In this document: piece by piece, positions 11,199 through 19,417 of the stretch
Numbering within the stretch: position 1 is the stretch's first letter
How the letters are laid out: each line of letters opens with the position of its first letter
Assembly: GCF_024723255.1 (NCBI RefSeq)
Contig: NZ_JANIAC010000005.1
Location: 1 to 64,000 of the forward strand
Source of the DNA: Aestuariibaculum sp. M13
GTDB taxonomy: Bacteria > Bacteroidota > Bacteroidia > Flavobacteriales > Flavobacteriaceae
Direction of reading: 5' to 3'
DNA length: 64,000 nt
The notes under the pieces: model-generated
The model's database searches: none
What the model was told of the DNA's origin: nothing
The model's input: only the letters and a program-made list of their open reading frames with translations
Program-made: the position numbers and the translations under genes

Positions 11199-11549
11199 TT
11201 AGTGTCTACGCTCTTTAATTCTAGCTTTTTTACCAGTAAGTCCTCTAAAGTAGAAAATTCTAGCTCTACGAACTTTACCACGTTTATTAACTTCAATTTT
11301 TTGTAATGCTGGTAAGTTAATAGGGAAGATACGCTCTACACCTACAGTTCCAGACATTTTTCTAATTGTAAAAGTTTCAGATGCACCTGAACCTCTTCTT
11401 TGAATAACAACACCTCTAAAGAACTGAGTACGTGTTTTGTTACCCTCTTTAATTTCGTAATACACAGTAATTGTGTCTCCAGCTCCAAACTCTGGAAAGT
11501 CTTTTTTTGCTACAAATTCGTCTTGTACAAATTTTACTAAAGATTCCAT
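11199..11549 (-). CDS. rplS: 50S ribosomal protein L19
   Basis: The 116-residue protein is a full-length bL19, with the typical FPEFGAGDTITVYYEIKEG-like start, the block TRTQFFRGVVIQRRG and the basic C-terminal segment KRGKVRRARIFYFRGLTGK. It sits at the 30S-50S interface of the ribosome. The gene is next to trmD in the same direction, as in many bacteria, but 227 bases of spacer containing a promoter-like site and a repeat element separate the two. It is therefore probably transcribed on its own, and it has its own terminator. Confidence 0.98.
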   Translation of the reverse strand: MESLVKFVQDEFVAKKDFPEFGAGDTITVYYEIKEGNKTRTQFFRGVVIQRRGSGASETFTIRKMSGTVGVERIFPINLPALQKIEVNKRGKVRRARIFYFRGLTGKKARIKERRH

Positions 11550-11622
11550 ATCTTTATTTTTTAAATAGTTAATTCAGAACAACATACACGATTTTCGCCA
11601 GAGGTTAACCCGAAACAGGGTG

Positions 11623-11630
11623 CAAAGATA
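11623..11630 (-). promoter_or_regulatory. Candidate rplS promoter -7 element
   Basis: On the minus strand the bases read TATCTTTG, a full match to the Bacteroidetes -7 consensus TAnnTTTG. The start of transcription would fall near 11617, giving an rplS leader of about 68 nt. No convincing -33 TTG is visible at the usual distance. Confidence 0.5.
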
Positions 11631-11682
11631 ATTAAAAAGTTATAAGTTAAAAGTATAAATTTAAAAGTTTTATGCTTTTTTA

Positions 11683-11768
11683 GGGTGTTACCCTGCGCTT
11701 AGGCTACGGGTTAGGCTATACGCTATATCTTTTGCGTTGCAAAAGGATGTCACTGCTATCCTTAACAC
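11683..11768. repeat. Structured intergenic repeat, copy A
   Basis: This 86-base element begins GGGTGTTACC and ends CTTAACAC, so GTGTTA and TAACAC pair as terminal inverted repeats. Inside are ACCC/GGGT and a strong hairpin CTTTTGC-GTT-GCAAAAG. Its core, GGTTAGGCTATACGC, aligns with GGTCGGGCTTTCCGC in copy B at 48718-48786. In copy B the ends read GCGTTA and TAACGC, so both sides of the terminal pair changed together. The element lies eight bases past the trmD stop. It resembles an intergenic repeat that I remember from other Flavobacteriaceae; its function is unknown. Confidence 0.65.
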
Positions 11769-11776
11769 AAAATAAA

Positions 11777-12454
11777 TTATTCATCCAGTAAATCGGGACG
11801 TCGTTCTTTGGTTCTTTGGTAAGCCTGGTCTTCACGCCATTTTTCAATTTCAGGAAGATTACCACTAAATAAAAGTTCGGGAACTTTCCAACCTTTGTAT
11901 TCTCGAGGCTTGGTATAAATAGGAGGCGCTAACAGATTATCCTGAAAAGAATCGGTTAGGGCAGAGGTTTCATTTCCTAAAACACCAGGTATTAAACGAA
12001 TAACAGCATCGCATAAAACAGCAGCACCTAACTCTCCGCCAGACAACACATAATCACCAATAGAGATTTCACGTGTTATAAAATGATCTCGTACTCGTTG
12101 GTCTACACCTTTGTAATGTCCGCAAAGAATAATAATGTTTTCTTTCAATGACAACTGATTGGCAATACCTTGTTTTAAGGTTTCACCATCGGGCGTCATA
12201 TAAATAATTTCGTCGTAATCGCGTTCTGCTTTTAATGCCGAAATACATTTGTCGATAGGTTCAATCATCATTACCATACCTGCACCACCACCAAACTGGT
12301 AATCGTCTATACTTTTATAATTATCGGTCGCAAAATCACGTAAATTATGAAAGTGAACTTCAACCAAATTAGCTTCGATAGCACGTTTTAGAATTGAGGC
12401 TTCAAACGGACTTCTTAATAATTCAGGTAAAACAGTTATAATATCTATGCGCAT
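11777..12454 (-). CDS. trmD: tRNA (guanine-37-N1)-methyltransferase
   Basis: TrmD uses S-adenosylmethionine to methylate G37 of tRNAs that have G36, preventing frameshifts. The 225-residue protein has the expected start [13 protein letters not shown] and the knotted SAM site ([35 protein letters not shown]). It also has the [11 protein letters not shown] segment and the [16 protein letters not shown] substrate region. The start ATG is at 12454. It is placed in the usual order with rplS but is separated from it by the repeat element and a promoter-like site. Confidence 0.97.
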   Translation of the reverse strand: MRIDIITVLPELLRSPFEASILKRAIEANLVEVHFHNLRDFATDNYKSIDDYQFGGGAGMVMMIEPIDKCISALKAERDYDEIIYMTPDGETLKQGIANQLSLKENIIILCGHYKGVDQRVRDHFITREISIGDYVLSGGELGAAVLCDAVIRLIPGVLGNETSALTDSFQDNLLAPPIYTKPREYKGWKVPELLFSGNLPEIEKWREDQAYQRTKERRPDLLDE

Positions 12455-12527
12455 GATGTTTTTTTAAGAAGTGCAAAGATAATTGAATTAAAGTATTTTC
12501 TGCATGTCTTTCACGACGAGATTATAA

Positions 12528-13250
12528 TTATACCACAATTGTTTTAGTTAAGGTATAACCATTGGTTGTATCTCCTGTTACGGAATCTGCCATGTTATCC
12601 TCTAAACTATCGGAAAACACATTATCGTTTTCATTAAGCATATTGGCTGTTCCTTTATACGCACTCGTACTGTAAACCGTGTCGCAAATCGATTTAGGGA
12701 AGGCAATTTGGGTCACACGAATAGAACTTCCGTTAGTTTTTAAAACTTCAATGTGAATATGCGGCGCTCTACCATTGTACCAGCCCGGAAAAATACTAAT
12801 AAAAGATACTTGTCCGTTGCTGTCGGTGGTTTGACGACCTCTTAAAAAGTGCACATTGGTATAGTTTGTCGATTGCATACCGGTTCCACCATATTCTGAG
12901 TAGTTGCCGTCGGCATCACAATGCCAAAGATCAACATAAACACCTGCTAAAGGAGCACAATCTTCACTTTGATCCTGAACGGTTATATTAATAAGCATGG
13001 CAACTCCATCGCGATCGCCTACAATATTTTCTCTTACCAAATCGGCAGGGGTTTTAATAGGGAAAGGTCCTGCAGTTTCACTTGGGGATAAGATGCAATC
13101 TCCAGAACCTGAAGAGTTGCTTCCGTCTGTAGCGTTATCATCGGTAGCATCAATACTATCCTCTTTTGTGCAAGAGTTCATTGCCGTAGGTAAGGCGACA
13201 ATTGTGCCCAAGCCTAACAATCCGTTTTTAAGAAATTTTTTTCTGTCCAT
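12528..13250 (-). CDS. Exported intradiol ring-cleavage dioxygenase-like lipoprotein
   Basis: From the ATG at 13250 the protein has 240 residues. The N-terminal signal ends in a lipobox-like AMNSC (Cys near residue 26), followed by an acidic, Ser-rich linker. The rest has the intradiol dioxygenase fold: SPSETAGPFP, PLAGVYVDLWHCDADGNYS and GWYNGRAPHIHIEV, with two Tyr and two His placed as the usual non-haem Fe(III) ligands. Cytoplasmic relatives open catechol or protocatechuate rings; this exported subgroup is common in Bacteroidetes and its substrate is not established. A TTG at 13259 is in frame but less likely as a start. The gene follows a beta-barrel protein gene by 11 bases and is probably in its operon. 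Confidence 0.8.
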   Translation of the reverse strand: MDRKKFLKNGLLGLGTIVALPTAMNSCTKEDSIDATDDNATDGSNSSGSGDCILSPSETAGPFPIKTPADLVRENIVGDRDGVAMLINITVQDQSEDCAPLAGVYVDLWHCDADGNYSEYGGTGMQSTNYTNVHFLRGRQTTDSNGQVSFISIFPGWYNGRAPHIHIEVLKTNGSSIRVTQIAFPKSICDTVYSTSAYKGTANMLNENDNVFSDSLEDNMADSVTGDTTNGYTLTKTIVV

Positions 13251-13261
13251 AATATTCAAGT

Positions 13262-14512
13262 TTAATAAAATTTACTTTTTTGAAACCATATACCTTCCAA
13301 ACTTAAATTGATTGAAAGTAAATGGTAATGCTCTTTAATGAGTCCGTTGGTTATTTGTCCTTTACTGCCATAGGTGTATCCAATATTTAACATAGAGCTT
13401 GTTCCATTATTAAACGGTATTCCTAAGCCAAAATTGAAGGTTGAATTTTTTATACGATAATCATTAACTTCCAGATTTCCGTTAGAGAATTTATAACCTG
13501 CACGGTATTCCATGTTTTTAAAGAACTTTCCAGGTTTTTTGTCTGCGGCATACTCTAAACCAAAACCAAATACATCCTGATCGACATAATTCCCTAATTG
13601 ATCACTTTGGTTGGTTTCGCTCCATAAACTCTTCTTATAGTCCACGTTAAGATTCAGATACTTTTTGAAAGTTGTTTTTAATCCCAAAGCATATTCTAAA
13701 GGCAATTTAAAAGCATCAATATCTTTTTCGTAGGTTTCACTTAAATCGGTGTTTCCATCGGCATCATATAAGTTAACCGTACTTTCTTTGCTTCCGTTTA
13801 GACTAACTGGTAAATTTACTGTAGCTCCAAATGCCAATGTTTTTAAAAAATCATATTGTAAGCCTGCTCCTAAACGAAACCCGGAATAGTTACTAACATC
13901 TTCAATAATTAGACTGTTAGCGGGTAAATAATCGGTTTCGGTTTGTTCTATTTTTCCAAATAAAGCCGATCCGGTAATACCTAATCTGAAATTATTTGTA
14001 ATGGAATATCCATAATTCAATTTCAAGTCATTAATACCACCATTACCTGTTATATCGGTTAAAAAATAACCATTTTCGCTACCTTCAATATTCGATTTGA
14101 TATTTGAAATGGTATAGCCTACACTGGTTAGCGGAATTAATGTAACTCCAAAACCTGAGTGTTTTGTAACCGGAAAAGCAAAAGCAATGTTTGAAAAATT
14201 AGCTATGATGTTTGAATTGCTGCTGCCACCTTCGGCAAGCGTATTGGTTTCAGCCTTAAGTCCGAAATCGAAGAAAAAGGAATTTAAAGGAACAGCTCCA
14301 AAAGAGGCCGGATTAGAACTGTTTATAAAGGTATTTGAAGGCATGGCAATGGCAAGCCCGTCTAAACCATTAACTTTACCAGTACTCACCTCATTACTTA
14401 CTCCTAAACCGTATAACGAGTAGGGGGAACTTGATAGCGAGTTGGTTTGTGCTATTACCTTACTCGATAAGATTACAGTTGCTGTTATTATTAAAACTAT
14501 ATATTTATTCAT
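13262..14512 (-). CDS. Outer-membrane beta-barrel protein (FadL-like topology)
   Basis: The 416-residue protein starts with a signal peptide (MNKYIVLIITATVILSSKVIA). The mature region opens with a Ser-rich segment and SPYSLYGLGV, then NSSNPASFG, and continues as alternating amphipathic strands ending in a typical aromatic C-terminus (QKSKFY). This pattern fits FadL/OmpP1-type barrels of Bacteroidetes; the ligand is unknown. An upstream ATG at 14524 is also in frame, but MNKY gives the cleaner signal peptide. The start overlaps the end of the DUF4270 gene, so the two are translationally coupled and likely work together at the outer membrane. Confidence 0.7.
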   Translation of the reverse strand: MNKYIVLIITATVILSSKVIAQTNSLSSSPYSLYGLGVSNEVSTGKVNGLDGLAIAMPSNTFINSSNPASFGAVPLNSFFFDFGLKAETNTLAEGGSSNSNIIANFSNIAFAFPVTKHSGFGVTLIPLTSVGYTISNIKSNIEGSENGYFLTDITGNGGINDLKLNYGYSITNNFRLGITGSALFGKIEQTETDYLPANSLIIEDVSNYSGFRLGAGLQYDFLKTLAFGATVNLPVSLNGSKESTVNLYDADGNTDLSETYEKDIDAFKLPLEYALGLKTTFKKYLNLNVDYKKSLWSETNQSDQLGNYVDQDVFGFGLEYAADKKPGKFFKNMEYRAGYKFSNGNLEVNDYRIKNSTFNFGLGIPFNNGTSSMLNIGYTYGSKGQITNGLIKEHYHLLSINLSLEGIWFQKSKFY

Positions 14513-15818
14513 CGTAGCTTGCATAGGTTATTTCGAGTTTCGATTTTAAATTATCGGTGCTGTTATTACCATAGAAAACATATCGGTTTACAGACTGAGT
14601 GAAATCTTTTGGATACACAGCTAAAAACAAGTTGTCACTGTTGTTATTGGTTAATTTTAGGTTTAAAAAGTACTTAACAGGAATGTTATAGGTCGTGATG
14701 TTGAATTCGGTATCTTCATCGATAATGGTTCCTAAAACGGTAGCTCCCTGGCTATCGGTTAAGGTGCTTATTAAATTTGCTTTTTTATCAATAATGTAAA
14801 CCGAAAGAGAATCTGTGGTATACAGGTTTTTCGTGTTTGAATTCTGTTTTATTGACAATTTAATATTGGCATTGGCAATCGCCCCTGTGCCGGGAATATC
14901 GTAAAGGGTTTCAAGATTTGGAATGTCAATACGGGTGGCAATACCTGTTCCTCCCTGCGTAAAAGTATTTTCGTTGGTTTTTGAACTTTCTAAATAGGTT
15001 GTTTGACTCGTTAGATTTTCAAAAGCGGTTCCCGTTTTATTACTGGATACATTGTGAAAACTATTTGTAGAATTGAAGGTTAAATCGAAAGCGCTTTCAT
15101 CGGCATCAAGCTCATCGTCAACGGTGTAGTACACACGAACTACGCTTGATTTTAAAAATCCTAACATTGCAGAATTGTTAATGTCGGCATTTATAAGTAT
15201 CCCTTTATAAGCTTGTTGAAAGTCGTCGGAATTATTGATCGTATTATTTAAAATCTGATTGAATAACTCCTTTCCGAAATTGTCACTTATTCTAATATGT
15301 AATGAATCTTCTTTTTTAGGTTTTGCAATAAACGTTTTCGTTCCTAAAATTGTAGAATCAATTTTAAAGGTTGAAGTGTTATAATAGCTTTCTGCATCTT
15401 CCTGATATTCGATGTCTTCAGTTACTTTATAAATGTTAAAGGTTTGTTCAGGAATGGTATCGTTATAGAAATAGTCGTCGTATTTTAAAATAACAGCAAT
15501 AGAATCGTAAACAGCATCGCTGTCCAGGCTGTATTCGGTATTATCTAATTGTATGTAGCTTTTGCTTTTTACTGTGCCAAAAACAGGATCGTTGTAAGCG
15601 CCAACCAAAAGCCTTTCGGTTCCAGAAACAATGATAGAGTCAAATTTAAATGTACTGGTATTTAAAGTAAGCGTGTCGATAAAATAAACATTAGTATCAA
15701 GGTTTATCCAGTCTTCACCTACAGGGAAATTTTCTTCATCCTTACTGCAGGCAGCAACACAAAAACACAATAAAATAATTGTGAGTATAGGAAGTGTAAA
15801 AGTTTGTTTGATTGTCAT
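14505..15818 (-). CDS. DUF4270 family lipoprotein
   Basis: The 437-residue protein has a lipoprotein signal with lipobox CVAAC (Cys about residue 24). It shows the DUF4270 hallmarks: an early LLVGAYNDPVFGTVKSKSYI-type block, a Thr/Ser-rich beta-strand architecture and the late LFLAVYPKDF segment. DUF4270 proteins are surface or periplasmic lipoproteins of Bacteroidetes with no agreed function. The gene is first of a three-gene set with the beta-barrel protein and the dioxygenase-like lipoprotein. Its promoter lies in the 264-base divergent region shared with the Kelch gene. Confidence 0.82.
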   Translation of the reverse strand: MTIKQTFTLPILTIILLCFCVAACSKDEENFPVGEDWINLDTNVYFIDTLTLNTSTFKFDSIIVSGTERLLVGAYNDPVFGTVKSKSYIQLDNTEYSLDSDAVYDSIAVILKYDDYFYNDTIPEQTFNIYKVTEDIEYQEDAESYYNTSTFKIDSTILGTKTFIAKPKKEDSLHIRISDNFGKELFNQILNNTINNSDDFQQAYKGILINADINNSAMLGFLKSSVVRVYYTVDDELDADESAFDLTFNSTNSFHNVSSNKTGTAFENLTSQTTYLESSKTNENTFTQGGTGIATRIDIPNLETLYDIPGTGAIANANIKLSIKQNSNTKNLYTTDSLSVYIIDKKANLISTLTDSQGATVLGTIIDEDTEFNITTYNIPVKYFLNLKLTNNNSDNLFLAVYPKDFTQSVNRYVFYGNNSTDNLKSKLEITYASYDE

Positions 15819-15873
15819 ATTAAATTAGAATTTAAGCGAACATATATAATAGATGAAGGCGGGTAAAAAATGT

Positions 15874-15967
15874 TATACCAAATAAGCTGATGTCTAGGCA
15901 AACACTAAAATTTTATCTATTAATCTTGATTCCCCTTGTTCGTAGCAAAAAAAACCGTGTTGGTATA
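15874..15967. repeat. MITE-like element with 8-bp terminal inverted repeats
   Basis: TATACCAA (15874-15881) is matched by TTGGTATA (15960-15967), bounding a 94-base AT-rich segment without coding capacity. Size and structure fit a miniature inverted-repeat element or other intergenic repeat. I found no second copy in the window and no clear target-site duplication, so this is a candidate only. Confidence 0.35.
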
Positions 15968-15997
15968 GACTATTTATGGGAATAGCGATTAAGTTTT

Positions 15998-16027
15998 TAG
16001 TTGTGAGATGTTAAAAATAGTTTTGAG
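15998..16027 (+). promoter_or_regulatory. Direct repeat upstream of the Kelch gene, possible LytTR operator
   Basis: TAGTTGTGAG (15998-16007) and TAGTTTTGAG (16018-16027) agree at nine of ten positions and lie 20 bases apart start to start, close to two helical turns. LytTR-domain regulators bind paired direct repeats containing GTT with about this spacing, and a LytTR regulator is encoded at the end of the same gene cluster. The match to the 9-bp consensus is partial. Confidence 0.35.
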
Positions 16028-16082
16028 GAGATTTTGAAAGCAGAATAACAATTCAATCTATAAACAACTCAAAAAATTGATT

Positions 16083-17069
16083 ATGAAAAACAATACAACA
16101 GTTCTATTAGCCATGTTAATCTTGTCGTTTTCTTTTACAGGATGTTCTGGAGATGATGATAGTGAAGACCGTGGAAACTGGCAGGAGCGTTCGGTGTTCG
16201 ATGGCACTCCACGAAGTAATGCCATAAGCTTTACCATTGACGATTTAGGCTATATGGGAACTGGATATGATGGTGACGATTATTTAAACGATTTCTGGCA
16301 GTATAATATAGAAGGAAACTATTGGGTGCAAAAAGCCGATTTTCCAGGAGCAGGAAGAAGCTCGGCATCTGGATTTGCTATAGATGATAAAGGCTATGTA
16401 GGTGTTGGTTATGATGGTAATGACGAATTGGGCGATTTTTGGGAATACAACCCGACCACGAATGCCTGGACACAGAAAGCTGATTTTGGTGGAGGTGTAA
16501 GACGTGCAGCCGTAGAGTTTGGAGTAAATGGAAAAGGTTATATAGGAACCGGAAACGATGGAGATAATGATAAAAAGGATTTCTGGAAATATGACCCAAC
16601 AACCGATACCTGGTCTGAACTTGTTGGTTTTGGAGGAGAAAAACGTATCGATGCAACATCGTTTATTATAGATAATAAGGTGTATTTAGGAACCGGAATA
16701 AGCAACGGACAGTATAAAGTAGATTTCTGGCAATTTGATCCGGAAACTGAAGTCTGGACAAGAATGAATGACCTTGATGAAGAAGATGATTATGTTATTG
16801 TTCGTTCCAATGCAGTAGGGTTTAGTTTAGATGGCCTGGGGTATATTGCAACAGGGTACTACGGAGGAGCGCTTGGTACCATATGGGAATACGACCCCAT
16901 TGCCGATGTTTGGGAAAATATAACATCTATAGAAGCTACAGTGCGTCAGGATGCGGTAGCATTTTCAAATGGAAGTAGAGGTTTTGTGTTGATGGGACGT
17001 ACCGGAAGCTTGTATTTAGACGACGTTTACGAAGTCTATCCGCAAATGGATTACGACGATGAAGATTAA
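16083..17069 (+). CDS. Kelch-repeat lipoprotein
   Basis: The 328-residue protein has a lipoprotein signal with lipobox FTGC (Cys about 20), an acidic DDDSED linker and six Kelch-type blades of about 47-50 residues. The blades repeat the pattern GYxGTGYDGDD-x-DFWxYNPxTxxWxQKADF. A single beta-propeller exposed at the envelope is expected, suited to ligand or protein binding rather than catalysis. The start is the ATG at 16083; a TTG two codons upstream is in frame. A terminator follows, then DUF4907, a LytS-type kinase and a LytTR regulator on the same strand, so it may be a sensor partner or target of that system. Confidence 0.85.
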   Translation: MKNNTTVLLAMLILSFSFTGCSGDDDSEDRGNWQERSVFDGTPRSNAISFTIDDLGYMGTGYDGDDYLNDFWQYNIEGNYWVQKADFPGAGRSSASGFAIDDKGYVGVGYDGNDELGDFWEYNPTTNAWTQKADFGGGVRRAAVEFGVNGKGYIGTGNDGDNDKKDFWKYDPTTDTWSELVGFGGEKRIDATSFIIDNKVYLGTGISNGQYKVDFWQFDPETEVWTRMNDLDEEDDYVIVRSNAVGFSLDGLGYIATGYYGGALGTIWEYDPIADVWENITSIEATVRQDAVAFSNGSRGFVLMGRTGSLYLDDVYEVYPQMDYDDED

Positions 17070-17125
17070 CAAGTAATATAAAAGGGATTAATTTGATTAT
17101 TTGATTTAGTAGTTTTGATTGACAC

Positions 17126-17178
17126 CCCAAAGCATCTCAAACTATTGTTTATAATAGGAAGTATGCTTTGGGTTTTTT
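17126..17178 (+). terminator. Two-tier terminator directly before the DUF4907 start
   Basis: CCCAAAGCAT (17126-17135) pairs with ATGCTTTGGG (17163-17172), and CTATT/AATAG forms an inner hairpin; T6 follows. The T run ends at the DUF4907 ATG at 17179. It should end most Kelch transcripts, so the downstream genes are reached by read-through or by another promoter. Confidence 0.8.
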
Positions 17179-17535
17179 ATGCCTGATAAAATGAAATTTA
17201 AAATAAAATACATTATAGTTTTGGTTTTAGTAATAAGCACATTATTGTGTGGATTTATAATGTTTAAAACCATAACTAATAAACCAATTCCTGAATTTGA
17301 AACGCAAGTGTATCAGGTGAAAAATGGATATGGCTATAGTATTCAATATCATCAAAAAACCTTAATAAAACAGGACTTTATACCGGTTATTCAAAAGAAT
17401 CAATCATTTTGCAATTATGAAGACGCTCAAAAAGTTGCTACATTGGTGGTAGAGAAATTAGTAAAAAAGCAAAACCCAAGAATATCACTTCAAGAGTTAA
17501 AAGATCTTAATATTCAAATAAATTGCATAAACTAG
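17179..17535 (+). CDS. DUF4907 family single-pass membrane protein
   Basis: The protein has 118 residues, or 114 if translation begins at the second ATG (17191), which has the A-rich context usual in Bacteroidetes and leaves the terminator stem intact. It has one membrane helix near the N-terminus (about 10-30). A soluble domain follows with the DUF4907 pattern: QVKNGYGYSIQYHQKTLIKQ, DFIPVIQ, then YEDAQKVATLVVEKL. The domain should face the periplasm. Its function is unknown. It lies four bases before a LytS-type kinase gene, which points to a shared role in that signalling locus. Confidence 0.78.
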   Translation: MPDKMKFKIKYIIVLVLVISTLLCGFIMFKTITNKPIPEFETQVYQVKNGYGYSIQYHQKTLIKQDFIPVIQKNQSFCNYEDAQKVATLVVEKLVKKQNPRISLQELKDLNIQINCIN

Positions 17536-17539
17536 CATT

Positions 17540-18610
17540 ATGGAACAAACAGCGTTTATAGAAAGCCGTAATTACAAACAAATATTGATTCATGCTTCAA
17601 TTTGGGCAATTTTTCTGGTATTCAATTTAATGCAGCCGCATATAGAAATGGAGCAATTAATTAAGCGGGTTATGTTTATTGTATGTGGTAATATGATGCT
17701 GTTTTATTTGAATTATTTTTATCTGGTTCCAGAATTTCTACTTAAAAAGAAAACCTTTTGGTATGTATTAATTATACTGGTTTTAGTAGTTGTACTTACT
17801 TATTTGTTTAATTTGTTTAGCCCGGAATTCAGGCCTCAGGAGAATTTTAAACCGTTAGAAGAAGGATTTAAAAACCCGCCGCCGTTTCCGGATAAGAAAC
17901 CTGATGGATTTTTTCATATTCGAATGCTTGGACCTTTTGTGTTTAATATTTTGCTGGTGGTAACTGGCACTGCGCTTCGTGTGTATGGTGAATGGAACAA
18001 AAATGAAAGAAAGAAACAGGAGATTGAAGTTCAAAAATCATCGACGGAATTACACTTCTTAAAACATCAGTTAAATCCACATTTTTTATTCAATTCTTTA
18101 AACAGTATATATTCATTAACCACGCAAAAATCGAATGATGCGCCAGAGGCTGTTATAACTTTGTCCGAACTTATGCGATATATGCTTTATGAAACAAACA
18201 ACGATTTCGTGCCGTTAAGTAAGGAATTGGAGTATATTCAGAATTACTTAAAGCTTCAGCGTTTACGCATTGCTAAAAATGAAAATGTTACTTTAAATAT
18301 TCGTGGTAATGAAGCCAATCAAAAAATTCGTCCGTTGTTACTTATTTCATTCATAGAAAACGCTTTTAAATACGGCACAGATTTTAAAGGCAATACAGAG
18401 GTGAAAATTGAAATTAATATTAATGAAGACGAGTTGCATTTTAAATGTGTAAATTTAATTGGTAGAACAAAAGTAGATCGGAATCATTCAGGAATAGGAT
18501 TAAAAAATACCAGAGAACGGTTAGATTTGCTTTACCCTGGAAAACATAATTTAGAAGTTGAAGACACTGGTGAACATTTTACTGTAGATTTAACTTTGAA
18601 GTTAAGCTAA
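17540..18610 (+). CDS. LytS-type sensor histidine kinase
   Basis: The 356-residue protein has four predicted membrane helices (about 15-32, 40-60, 73-93 and 133-155), with a Pro-rich loop between the third and fourth. The His_kinase (PF06580) domain follows: His181 in the block LNPHFLFNSLNSI is the predicted phospho-acceptor. An HATPase region has N-box LLLISFIENAFKYG and G-box SGIGLKNTRERL. It lacks a large extracellular sensor, so the signal may be read through the membrane or through partners such as the Kelch or DUF4907 proteins. The cognate regulator starts 18 bases downstream. Confidence 0.92.
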   Translation: MEQTAFIESRNYKQILIHASIWAIFLVFNLMQPHIEMEQLIKRVMFIVCGNMMLFYLNYFYLVPEFLLKKKTFWYVLIILVLVVVLTYLFNLFSPEFRPQENFKPLEEGFKNPPPFPDKKPDGFFHIRMLGPFVFNILLVVTGTALRVYGEWNKNERKKQEIEVQKSSTELHFLKHQLNPHFLFNSLNSIYSLTTQKSNDAPEAVITLSELMRYMLYETNNDFVPLSKELEYIQNYLKLQRLRIAKNENVTLNIRGNEANQKIRPLLLISFIENAFKYGTDFKGNTEVKIEININEDELHFKCVNLIGRTKVDRNHSGIGLKNTRERLDLLYPGKHNLEVEDTGEHFTVDLTLKLS

Positions 18611-18628
18611 TTAAAACGGAAAGCGTAC

Positions 18629-19357
18629 ATGAAATGTGTAATTATAGACGATGAACCTTTAGCGGTCGATGTTATTGAGTCTTATGTAAAGCAAATTGCA
18701 GGCTTAGAGATTGTTGCAAAATGTACCAATCCCTTAGAAGCAATTACTTTAATAAACAGACAACATGTCGATTTGGTGTTTTTAGATATTGAAATGCCAA
18801 ACCTTACAGGAATTGATTTAGTGAAAACGCTGGATAGTATTCCTCAGTTTATATTTACCACCGCTTATCCGCAGTATGCCTTGGACGGTTTTAACTTAAA
18901 TGCGACCGATTATCTGGTGAAGCCTATACCGTTTCATAGGTTTTTAAAAGCTGTTTTACGAGCTAAGGAGAAGTACGAATTGGAGCAGGTAAGTACCTTG
19001 AGAGTTGAAAAGCCTTCAACTGAATCTGTATCGACAGTTGAAAATGATTTTATTTTTGTAAAATCGGAGTATGAAAATATTAAGATTAACACTGAAAGTA
19101 TAAAGTACATCCAAGGGCTTAAAGACTATATCAAAATATATACTTCAGAATCTGATAAAGCCATTTTAACCTTATCGAGTTTTAAGGATATTTTAGATAA
19201 ATTACCGGCAAAACATTTTATTAGGGTACATCGCTCGTATGCGGTAAATATCAATTTTATTAAAGCACTACAAAAAACCAAACTGGTTATAGAGAAAGTA
19301 CAAATACCTATTGGAGAAACCTATAAGGATGAGGTTTTAAAACGATTGGGTGTTTAA
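18629..19357 (+). CDS. LytTR-family response regulator
   Basis: The 242-residue protein has an N-terminal receiver (1-118) with acidic pocket DDE near residues 7-9, phospho-acceptor Asp53 (VFLDIEMPNLTG), the switch Thr in FTTAYPQYAL and Lys in LVKPIPF. A linker leads to a LytTR DNA-binding domain (about 140-242; YIQGLKDYIKIYT, FIRVHRSYAVN). It is paired with the upstream kinase. The direct repeat ahead of the Kelch gene is a possible binding site. A strong terminator follows. Confidence 0.94.
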   Translation: MKCVIIDDEPLAVDVIESYVKQIAGLEIVAKCTNPLEAITLINRQHVDLVFLDIEMPNLTGIDLVKTLDSIPQFIFTTAYPQYALDGFNLNATDYLVKPIPFHRFLKAVLRAKEKYELEQVSTLRVEKPSTESVSTVENDFIFVKSEYENIKINTESIKYIQGLKDYIKIYTSESDKAILTLSSFKDILDKLPAKHFIRVHRSYAVNINFIKALQKTKLVIEKVQIPIGETYKDEVLKRLGV

Positions 19358-19370
19358 GAAAACAACAAAA

Positions 19371-19402
19371 AAAGCCGGAGTGTAAACTCCGGCTTTTTTT
19401 GT
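19371..19402. terminator. Bidirectional terminator after LytTR gene
   Basis: AAAGCCGGAGT (19371-19381) pairs perfectly with ACTCCGGCTTT (19386-19396) around four bases, with A and T runs on the two sides. It serves the plus-strand regulator gene and the minus-strand gene ending at 19418. Confidence 0.9.
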
Positions 19403-19417
19403 TGTTTTTATAAAGAA

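Noticed and set aside
11608-11621. ACCC/GGGT hairpin as an L19 leader element
   Set aside because: Only four base pairs, and the predicted transcription start near 11617 lies inside it, so it would not be transcribed whole.
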